From Struthio camelus (taxonomy: Eukaryota; Chordata; Aves; Struthioniformes; Struthionidae), in NCBI RefSeq assembly GCF_040807025.1, contig NC_090946.1, positions 7,172,001 to 7,236,000 on the forward strand: DNA of 64,000 nucleotides. Direction: 5' to 3'. Each line of letters opens with the position of its first letter. Positions within the stretch are counted from its first letter, which is position 1. The notes under the pieces are model-generated. The model was not told where the DNA came from. It saw only the letters and a list, made by a program, of their open reading frames with translations, and did no database searches. Position numbers and translations under genes: made by a program. Below are positions 51,508-61,720 of the stretch, one piece after another.

Positions 51508-54500
51508 TTATTTATGTAGATAAGCATCAAGCCAGAGTTCCCCTGAATCTTTCAGAGAGCTGCCAGGACATAAAGAGAGAAGCATATTTCCTTAGAAACA
51601 AAATAATGAGATATTGGGGGTGAGGGGGAGATTAAATTCTAGGGAATATAGACCCATGGGGAGAAGTCCTATCTTTGGATTGAGCTAAGGAGATCCTCAG
51701 ATACCAGGTGATTTAGACTACAGCTCCTTGGAAAGACAAAGGAGGAACAAATCCCTGGGCCTACACAAAACAGACTGGACGGCTAAAGCAAACAACTCAA
51801 GTACAACCACATGACTTTTCAAGGGAATAAGAAATGTCCATGGGAGGGGAGAGAAGAAAGAAGAAAAAAGAAAGAACAACTGAAAGTTGAGGCTTGTCTC
51901 TATGAAAACACCTCTTTCCCTAGAGCATACTCAGAGGGAAAGGCACCAGACCTAATATCCCACTGACAGAGAGCAGAGGTGATGAAGAGGAGCTCTCCAT
52001 TAGGTCATTCATACTGACACCTTCTGCTTGCTGATACTGAAACCAGTACTAAGGCTGAACAGTTTCCCAGCCCCTTCCCGTAGTCATCTATGCTATCTAC
52101 AGCCATTCACAGAACTCATCTGTGAATCCAGCTGGCTGCCTCTCCCCTTCCAATGTCCATTGCTTGTTCACTCTGTAATACAGGACAACCCTTCACCTAG
52201 GGAACGCTGTGGCTTGATACATACTGCACAATGTCTGCAAGGGCGGTGAGCAACGTTTTGCACTGGTACTCAATGCCATGTTTGGCGCACAGGGACTTCA
52301 CCAGAGGGGCCACCTTCCAGTAGTTGTGTCGAGGCATTGTGGGAAAAAGGCTGTGGAAAAAGAATAAGGTGGTATCAATGGCATCAGTTATCACCCCGCA
52401 GAATTCCTGCCCCTCTTCTGTGCCTAAACCTAGACATGTCTCAACCTCCCCTTGTGATTATAGCCATCAGTGCTGTGTAACGGTCCCTTCCACCTCGCTT
52501 CACTCAACACTGGTACTAACCAGGAGGCTGCGTAACTCTCACTCACTCCCGTGTCATGCTACTCACATCTGAAGTGGTATTGGTGCTCACCAGCGCTCCA
52601 GAAAGCTTCCGCCCCATCACTTGGGGTTCCCACTCCATTCCCATACAAAAAGCACACAGTTTCCCCCCTTTGTCTTTGTATTAGCTGATAGAGAGATGGG
52701 GACCTTGGAGGCTCTTCAGGCCTAGAGTAACTAGCACTCCTTGAAATTCCCTTGCATCCCTGTCCCGTCCTTCAACTCACTGGTGTTCGATTTGGAAGTT
52801 CAGGTGTCCACTAAACCAGTCATTGAATAGGGAGTGCTGAACATTGCAGGTTGCCTGGAGCTGAGGGAAAAAAAACAGATAGCATTCAAGTGTTGTTCTA
52901 GGAATGCCCCTTCCCTTGCATTTGTTGGACACGATGGCAAACAAGTACCCATTCCTTATCACCACGTGCCTTCTGATTGAATACATCAGCTCCAAGAGTT
53001 ATAGGACCCAGTCAACACAAGAAGGCCATGCTGCAATATACAGTCATTAGCGATACGGTTTAGGAGAACAAATCTGACTTCCCCAGTAAGACATGTCATA
53101 ACAACCATGAGAGTCTTTCCTCTGTGCAGATCCCCTCATACCTCTCACTTAAAAAGCTGAACAATGTCTTCAGAAGCAAAATAAGAGAAAGCACAAAAGA
53201 GAGCACAAGAGAGATGTATCCTTCACGCATGGGAAGACCTCTACCTGAAGAGCATTGCAGCATCTCCAGTTCTTTTCCTTGAGGCACTTTTGTTCAGCAT
53301 TTGAAGCTTCCATCTCACTCCTGCACCTGCTTTCTTTGCACTAGTCAGTCATTTCACAAAGTGAGGACAAGTTGCTTATGTTTTCCTCTCTCAACTCCCA
53401 ACACTTCTGTGATCACCCGTCTTGGGCATTATGTACCCTGATCTACAACTCCTCCCATTCAGGGCATCAGCTCTTTGGAAAGAGGAGGGTCTTACCTGGG
53501 TGGAGAACCAGTCCATGTTCTTATCATAATCGATGTGCATCGGGATGTGACTCATTTGTGTAACCCAGACAAACCAGTTACTCTCTATGAACCTGTGCAT
53601 ACAAACACACACAAAACCATCACTGCCTTATGCCACAACAAGTCAGTACAAAACACACACCCAAGCTAGTTGTCACTTGATAAAACGAGTGCCAGGAACC
53701 CCAAACGTTTGGCCAGCAGATCAGGCTTACACAGACCTTCTACATTCCACACAGACACTTTTTACCTTCTAAAGACACATTTCCGACAGAGAACAACCTC
53801 TCTCTTGCCAAAAGGCATAATGGGACAGAAGAACAGGGAGTAGATGGGAAGGATAAACAGAAGGCTGTGGAAGAGTTGACATGAAGGATCAATGAGAAAT
53901 AGGTAGAGGAACTGGAGGAAAAATAATTTAAACGATACCTGACTAACAGAAAAAGCCCCAGGATACCTTTCACCTCCAGTAAGAGAAAGTAGGTGAGAAA
54001 GAATCGGATGTAGAAAGTCAGCATCCAGGCCAGGTCCTGTAATGAAGGGAACAAATAAAACTCAGTCAAGAAGAATTAGTGGCTCCCAAATTTACAGTCC
54101 TCTCTACGTGGACTCCCTCTAAAACCTCCCATAGTATCTTCCATTGATAGATTTTCCTCCCCAGCCCCATCACATGCAATCTGAAACAAAGCCACTCCCC
54201 AGCCATCGCTGTGCACTCGAGTTATCTTCTTGTGTTTTATGAGCCCACCATAGGTCAAACACTAGAGAGGACATACTCTGAAGCACCACATTTTGTCTGA
54301 TTCTAAAGAGAAAGCAAGCAGTGCAGAAAGCAGAAAGCTAGCCAATGAAAGGGATAAAGAGCTCTAATTCATGTCCATCTCACTCTCTTTGCTCCTCTCT
54401 ATATTTCTTGTGGTCTCTTATTTTCTTCATGATCATTTTCTCCCAGCTATCCCTATCACCAGACAAGGATAGAACAGCTTAAGTGACTGGTTTCCAACCC

Positions 54501-57500
54501 TTCCACGTCTCAAAGAAGAGATATCTCTTTTGTGCATTCCTCCTGAAGTCTCTGGAAACCACACTATTCCTCAAGATTCTGTATTTTCCCCAAGCAAACT
54601 CTCTTCCTAACAACTCCGCAAGTCCACTACATCCACTCCATTTCCCTTTGTTCCACTGCACATTGAACTGCTGGAGGGGTTGGCTATAGGCTACCAAGAG
54701 AGGCCCAAGACCACAAAGGGGCAATGAAAGAGCTATCTCATGGCAGGTAGATGGGGCAAGGCTTGCTACAAGGGAGAGCAGGCTTTTGCAAGATGAGAAT
54801 CTGCAGCTACAAATCTCCGCGTTTCTCCCAATAATGCTTCATTTCCTGCACTGATACAGATCCATAAATCTAGGAGAAGTCACCAGTGGCAAAAGGGAGC
54901 TGACTTACCACCCATTGTTTCCGCTGCACCACAAAGTAGAATATGTACCACTGGAAGTAAAGCGGCACCAGAGCTGGGGGACCAACTAGAGTGGAAAAAG
55001 AGATTGTAGAGACATTAATCTGGCCCCTTTAAAGTGAGCTAAACTGGAAGAGGAAGTTGAGCAAATGCTGTTCATAGAACCACGCAAGGGTAGGGTTACT
55101 CACTGATGAAGAAGTACTTGTGCTGGTGGTTATAAGGCATGAATTTCTTCTTCTTTACACCAAGCTGTTAAAATAAGCAAATTACTCAGGCCACAAAGAA
55201 AGCTAAAGACCTGCACATTCACCCGCTACTTACTCTGTCAAAGAAATGCATATTTGGACACCTCCTAACCTTTGAAAGGGATGTCCTATCAAATCATGCC
55301 AGCATCCATCATGCCATTGGCTTCATCATCCCCTGGAACTTCCCTCTGCGACTTCTATGATAATTTTCCTAAGGAGAGTCTCCTTACTCTGCCTTGGATG
55401 CACTATACCCTGGGTAGTCCCTTGCAGCACAAATAATATCAAAGTGCACTGGAAGCTTTTCTCCTACAGAAGGCGCAAAGCCTCGTTGCCAAAGGCATAT
55501 CATTTATTACTCCTATGCCAATGCTACTAAGAGGCTGAAGAGCTGGGTGAAAGCCACAAACATCAGAGGACACACAGTGATATCTAGTAGATGTATACAA
55601 GGCCTACACATGACCATCCACTTGCATGACCAATTTCCTCTGGGCTATCGGGATTAACTCATACCAGTCAGCAGGCCATGAACGTCAACACCTCCCCAGG
55701 GTTCGGACCAAAGGCGTGCAGCCCACCCAAACCGCAATACTGGAGTTTGTGCGACAGGAAGGTTTTGCCGCTCTCTACAAAAGCTTCTCATAGCCAGTCT
55801 ATAGCTGGCACTAGCTAGACCTTGTTTTCATGGATCAGGGGTCCTACGAAGAGGTCTGTCCTCATGCCACCAAGAGAGAAGTCAAGTAAAAAAATGTCAC
55901 CTGCAACTTCTTTTCCTCATCCTGTTATCCGCCTTCATTTTCCTCTTCTTTCTGATTCCCTTCTCTAGCTTGTCTGCCTTGCTCCTCCATTACTTATAAA
56001 GTGTTGATTTTTCTTGTTTACTCATTAGCTTAATTTTAAGTCTGTTAACACATATTTATATCCATTCTATGCTGCCTGTCTGAAATTGTAATTCTGAGCT
56101 TAGGGTTTTCATTTTTAGTCATCTTTTTGTGTTGAAAGTGAGGCAGGTCCCTGACCAAATCTGGGGTCATTAGTCTCCCAGCTCTCTAAAACCTTCTGAA
56201 TCCTAACGCTGTAACCTCCGCAGACCTCACTAGGACTCACCTCCACAGAAAGTGTTTTTCCCAAAGCAAAAAATAAGGGGTGCATGTTAATGTCAGGGTC
56301 CTTCTGGAAGCAGTTGGGTTTAGCGTGGTGTTGGAAGTGGAGGTGATTCCACCAGCTGGCTGGTGCTCCCTGCAAGAACGGATGAGAACAGAGTGACAAC
56401 AAGAAGTTAGGTCTCATGCCTTTAGCCCTCCCTCCTTAGCAGTTCCATTGCTTTCCCTTCCTTCTTATGCTGAGACTGTTTGGGACTGCAAAGTCGCCCT
56501 TGCTAGTCTCTGGCAGCCACTCTCAGCACTTCACGCTCACCTTCAGATGGCCGATCACAAACTTGTGAAGCCAGTGGTTCCATTTGGGCTTGCTAAAGAC
56601 TGAAAGGTGTCCAAAATCATGCTGGAGCCAGCCAGCCTGGACCTAGAAGGGGGGGAAAAAAAACACTGGGAAAAAAAGACAACTCAGGAGACTTTGCATC
56701 TGAAAAGGTGTCCCTCCTCTCTACACTCACCGTTCCCACTCTCCCCATAACATACCCCCAGCTAGTGAGAGCACATTCTGCTGTTGCAGAGAATTATTTC
56801 CACTACTAATATCCAATCCAAAAACTTATCTTTAACTAAGTCATACGAATGAAATCCAAACTCAGTCTAATGACTGTTAGTCCCAGAGAGTTGTTTTCCC
56901 AGGGAAGGAAAAAAAAAAATGGAAAAAAAGATCAGGGAGCTAAGAAACAGAGCATTTATTCTTTTACTAACTGAGCTGAAATCAGCAACAAAGTATCCTT
57001 TAAGGAGCAGCTTGCTTCCTCGGAGTACTTGTAATTCCAGGGGGATTGCAGGAGAAATAGCTGGGGCTTTCAGAGCTGCTGTGTCCTCTGGGCTAAGTCA
57101 CTGCACGTTCCCATGGGAACACGAGGGCCTGGCTAGTGCATAGCGCCTTAGAGCTCTGCCCCAAGAGATCTCAGAAGCGTAGCCTGGTTTTCAGTATGTG
57201 AAGAAGGCTGAGAGTAAAGAGGGCTTGGACGGATGATGGGAAGCAACGACCAGTTTTGAGCCCGCTTTACCAGAAAGCACGTCATGGTACTGTAATTTTG
57301 CCCCTTCAGCGGAGCCCAGGGAGGAGCAGAATTATGAGGAGCCCAAAAGGATCGACATTTCTTCCACGTTTAGGGTAATATGAACCTAAATCTCAAAGGA
57401 CTGGCTTTTGGCATTTCCCAGGATTGTTTTTACCACTTGCAATGCCTAGCTGCTCACCTGGACAGTGCCTAGAAGTACTGCAGAGAAGAGGAAAGGCACC

Positions 57501-60500
57501 ATGGATGATCCAAAATACCAGATGGTGAGCCAGGCAGCAACATCCAGCAGCAGGATGTGACAGAGATGCAGCATGAAAAACGCGCAGTTGGGGTTGAGAA
57601 GCCCCATCTTCTCAACAGTTGTACGGAGTTCTCGGAAATCTTCTACCAGCCTCTTCTGTGGGGAGACCCAAAGCTGTACATTTGCTGGTCTGAAAACACC
57701 CCAGGAGCCCCTGAGAAGCTCACGTTCCCCTCTAAAGGAATTACTGTAGCAATAGGGAAAAACGGAAGGTCGTTTAGAGAGGCAAATTCGCAGTAGCTAT
57801 ATTATGAACCCTGAGGAGGCAAATAACTTGATGACACTGAAGAGTTTCTTAATAGCTGATTGCATTCACCCTCTCGACTCCCACCCACAGGTGATGGCTG
57901 CTGCAGGAAAGTAAATCCTTTGCCAGTCTGATTTACCCTTTCACACCTGTGATTCTGGACAGACTCTCTACTGTGCCTTGGTCCCACACTAAACGGGGAG
58001 AGCTGAAAAACAGAAGGTAGCTAAGAGGCCCTAAAAACACAAACTAGTAAAGACACAAAGGCAAGGAAAAGCTTCAGACTGACGAGGTGATTCCATGACA
58101 TTTATCATTTTACATAAAGAAAATTCTGGCTGCCGCTAAGGAAAGCGAGTAGCACAATTTCAACCCAAATAACCAAGTTTTTAAAGGCACTTACATTCTT
58201 GCTGGGCTCAAAGCTGGGTTGATCTGGTGCTAGTTCTCCAATCAATAGCGGACTCATATACTTTCTGACCAGTGCCTTGTCAAGATGAAATGCTATGAAA
58301 GGATCCTGAAATACAGATATAGAATCAGGATGAGAAAAACAACACTTTGGGGTGGCGGCAAAGAAAGATATTTCATGGTATCCTGGACTCAGCAGGAAGC
58401 AATCCAGCGAGTGGAGCTGGATGGACCTTTCTTTTTTTTTTTTTTTTTTGGCCACAGATCTTACTGCTTTCTTCACATCATAAAATATTATTTGAAGTTG
58501 AATTCTCTATATCATTTTCTAGCTGGAGGCTGTTATGTTATGGTGGGCTGGGCGCCCACCAAGAAACGTGGGCTCACCCCCCTCTTCTGAATCTGAAATT
58601 TTTCATTTTCTGTTGAACCCCAAGATATACCATCTCAAACTCACTTTCTCCTGTCTCTAGTTCCTCTTAAGCTTCCGTCTTATCTGTCCTCAGCCCAGTC
58701 CTTCTCAGGCCCCGTACCCTGAAACGGGAGTCAGACTAGGAAGGCAGACAAAATGGTAGCACAAACACTGAACCAGCTAGCTGAATGGGTCAAATAATGG
58801 GGTGAGAAGGAAATAGGTCACGGGAGCTCACCCACGCCAGCCTCTCAAGAGCCCCAGGTTGTTGCAAAGGTGTCTTCTTGTCCACCTCATCCTTCCACAT
58901 CTTCCCAGCTCAGCTCTGCTTTCTTGCTAGCTGCCTCCCGTTCTCTATCTGCTTCCACTCCACCATCCTGAAGAGTCCCCTAATTACATCTCGTTTCCTC
59001 TTTGTGGTTCAAGAGCTCCCAGCTAGTGAAATCGGTTACTTCCACCAACTAAATGAAATGTCAGTCTCCAAGGCAACCAGGCAGCCAGGTACTACATGTA
59101 TTTGTAACCAGTAGGGATTATCACTGTATTTAGATTCTATCTCACTGCCGAGACCAGCTTCCCTGAGCACACAGGGCAATTTGGCATCTAATTCCCGTTT
59201 ATCTCCTTTGGCTTCTTTCTCTGCTGGCAACCTTTGCATATGCTTTACAATCTCCCTCAGCTTAAGGGTGCTTTTTGTTTTTTTTCTTTCCTGAGCCCAG
59301 AGCTGCCACTGCACCAGATCAGCAAGTTCCCTGCACGAGGTGCTGTTCAGCCGTGTAACTACCGGCTCATCTTTACAAGCTTTTCCAATGAACTGCCCCT
59401 TTAAAAGCTCTCCGGTCAAGAACCGGGTTTAAAAAACAGCTGATCCAGCCAGCTCGGGGTTCAGTCCCATTCGTACTCCAGCAGATCTAGCATCGTCTCC
59501 GCTCAGAGCTATCTGAATACAGGAGGGAAGAGGAGAGAGGGATTTACATTTGCGTCTTCTCACTGGAAGAGGAGAAAAAAAAAGAAAACACGAAAAAGCG
59601 GGAGGAGAATGTGGGCAGAGCATCGGAGGATGGTACCACAAGTTTAGACCAATCATTACAATAGCAGCTGAAAAATCTGGCAGTGCAATCTCAACGGGAG
59701 GTTGAGGGACTTCCTGCTGCGCCTTCTAGAAAATCCAGCGCTGTAGCAGTGCTCAGCAAGCACGGAGGAAGGGTGCTCTTTCTTTACCTTCTGTCCTTCT
59801 GCTTTTTCAGGAGCCTGATTCTTTTCCTTTCCTGAGCAAAACTATTCAAAACGAAAGCTGGAATTTACTTGTCTCGGGTTCCCAAGAGGTCGGCAGTTCA
59901 GTTCTACCCCAAACAGCGGCACAGATCCTAACGCCTGAAGGATGCAGCCGGTTACGATCCAACCATCTATCTGCGTTCGCTCCTACGTACCAGCGGTCCC
60001 TAGGACCAACGCATTTCTGATCAAACAGTGGCGACGGGGCTTACAAAAAGCATGGGCTTATCAGACCTCACAAAGGATGCGTACGTACGTGTGTTATCTC
60101 AGGCTTTCCTCTATACGCACGTTACGAGCTAAAGGAAAGCACCAGGTCTCAACTTCCATCCTTTTTCTGGCCCGTGACTAGCATCAAAAGGGACAACGTT
60201 AAATTGAAATGTAGTCCCTCAAAACACCCTGGAGTTTCAAACTGCATGCCTGCCCTCGAGTCCAAGTACTAAATTTGGAAAAACGTAAGCTTTCCCTATT
60301 ATGAGAAACCCAAGCAGCCACAGGAAGGGAACCACCAGTACTCTTTGCTCCTGCTCGCAATTCTAACACCGTTTACTGAAGTTTGTAACAGCAGCAGGCG
60401 TATTCAGACAGGACTGGTTGTGGTTTTTTAAAGATCAAAACGCGGCTATAACAATACTTCACACTAGTATCATCTCTTAGAAACGTTCTGCAGGAACGTT

Positions 60501-61167
60501 TAAAGTTAGAGGAAGATGGTTGCGGCCATATACTGGCCAATAACAATTGTATCCGCGCGCATGCTGGCGTAACTATGTACGCAGCAGGTATCTGTGTTCA
60601 GATCTGGCCAGAGACCAGTTCCGACTGGGCGCGTACAAGATGTGAGTATTCGCACTCGCTGCACGCGTGCAAAGATGCTTGCTTTTCCCCGGATCTGTGA
60701 GCCATTACGCACGCCGCATCAGCACACGTTTCGAGTTACTCCTTCCAAGATTTCACTTGCTCCTCAAAGCAATCAGCCCGGGACAGAGTCCCAGAACTAA
60801 CTTGCATCCGGGGACACTTTGTCTCCGAATATAACTTCCCTCCACACACACACCCCTCCTCTCCCCCCCCCCCCACCTTTTCGATCCTGAACCTCCGCAT
60901 GCAGTGGGCAGCGGGCAGGAACACACACACACACGCACGCACGCACCACCACCACCACCCCCCCTCCCGCCGCGCGCCCCTCACCGTGGCGTCCTGCCCG
61001 GCGTAGTGGCTGATGACCCGGGCGCCTCCCGGGTGCCGCCGGCAGAAGCGGCTGATGTCGTACACCTTCCTGTCGATCACCAGCCAGCGCTCCTGCGGCT
61101 CCGGCCCCCGGCCCGTGTGCAGCCCGATCTCCGCCCAGGTGAAGCGCCGCGGCCCGCAGTCGCCCAT
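51508..61167 (-). CDS. FADS1: FADS1, acyl-CoA Delta-5 front-end desaturase (tandem copy B)
   Basis: Twelve minus-strand exons: 61167-60985, 58305-58195, 57655-57458, 56642-56541, 56369-56241, 55164-55104, 54985-54909, 54036-53939, 53592-53496, 52860-52781, 52350-52225 and 51559-51508 (TAA). All borders are GT/AG and in phase, giving 437 residues, close to the usual vertebrate FADS1 length. Residues 1-75 form a cytochrome-b5 domain with HPGG (45-48) and a second probable heme ligand at H68. The desaturase boxes are HDFGH (172-176), HFQHH (209-213) and QIEHH (375-379), which bind the di-iron centre. Hydrophobic helices occur around 122-160 and 265-318. [18 protein letters not shown] and HIPMHID match FADS1 rather than FADS2. 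In the ER it should desaturate C20 polyunsaturated acyl-CoAs (for example dihomo-gamma-linolenate to arachidonate) using cytochrome-b5 electron transfer. I chose the ATG at 61167 because its context (GCCATGG) is strong; an in-frame ATG at 61230 is weaker. Assignment to FADS1 against a lineage FADS1-like copy rests on motif reading only. Confidence 0.92.
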
Positions 61168-61720
61168 GGCCCGCTGCTGCTGCCGCCGCCGCCGCCGCTG
61201 CTGCTGCTGCCGCCGCGGCTCGGTGCTCATCGACCGACAGCCCCCTCCTTGAGAACCGTTCCGCTAGCTCGCCTCTCATTGGCTCTGTGAGGCGGCAGGC
61301 CCCGCCTCCGCTAGAACCCGCCGCGCCCATTGGGCGCCGCTCGCCCGGCCCCCGCCCCGTCGGGCCGGGGAGGCGCCCGCTGCCGGAGGCGGCGCGCCCG
61401 CGGCCCGCTGCCCCGCTCGCCCCCACGGCGCTCTCTTAAAGCACGCCGGGACGTGGGGAGGTTTAAACGCGCGGAGTCAGCGTGCGCCCGGCGCGGACAA
61501 TCCGCAGCCTCGCGGTTGGACTTTGGGAATCGGCCGCAGCAGGCGGCCGCCGGCCTCGCGTCTTCCCGCCGCGCCGCGCGGGGCCTGCGAGGTTTCGACG
61601 CCGCAGGCGCCAGCCCCGCAGCGCGCGAGGGCAGCTAGCCGGGGACGCCCTGCGGGCCTCAGCTTTCGGGTCGGCTTCGTCTGCCTTGCTCAAAAAGTAG
61701 TTCGGAGCCAAGGCGGTTAG
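60940..61720 (-). promoter_or_regulatory. CpG island and promoter of FADS1 with two CCAAT boxes
   Basis: Dense CpG and GC boxes span exon 1 and about 550 bases upstream. Two inverted CCAAT boxes (ATTGG on plus) lie at 61278-61282 and 61329-61333, with a CCCGCCTCC GC box at about 61301 between them. NF-Y and Sp1 sites commonly work with SREBP at lipid-gene promoters, including mammalian FADS genes; here only the CCAAT and GC boxes are seen. No TATA box was found. (CA)n and (CACG)n repeats lie at 60919-60945, at the intron 1 side. Confidence 0.7.
61168..61230 (-). other. Possible 21-residue Gln/Arg-rich N-terminal extension of FADS1
   Basis: An ATG at 61230 is in frame with the FADS1 start at 61167 and open between them. 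The triplets are CAG and CGG runs, giving four Q, five R, three Q and an R. The context of this upstream ATG is poor (T at -3, A at +4), so the tract is more likely 5' UTR, but leaky initiation would give a 458-residue protein. The CAG/CGG runs make it a candidate for length variation. Confidence 0.5.

Noticed and set aside
59036-59419. 127-residue minus-strand open frame inside FADS1 intron 1
   Set aside because: It is on the gene strand but has no clear donor in frame with exon 2 and no known domain, so an alternative first exon is not supported.
60797-61426. 209-residue minus-strand frame over FADS1 exon 1
   Set aside because: It is the +1 shadow of the real exon and turns into low-complexity alanine runs from the CAG/CGG repeat.
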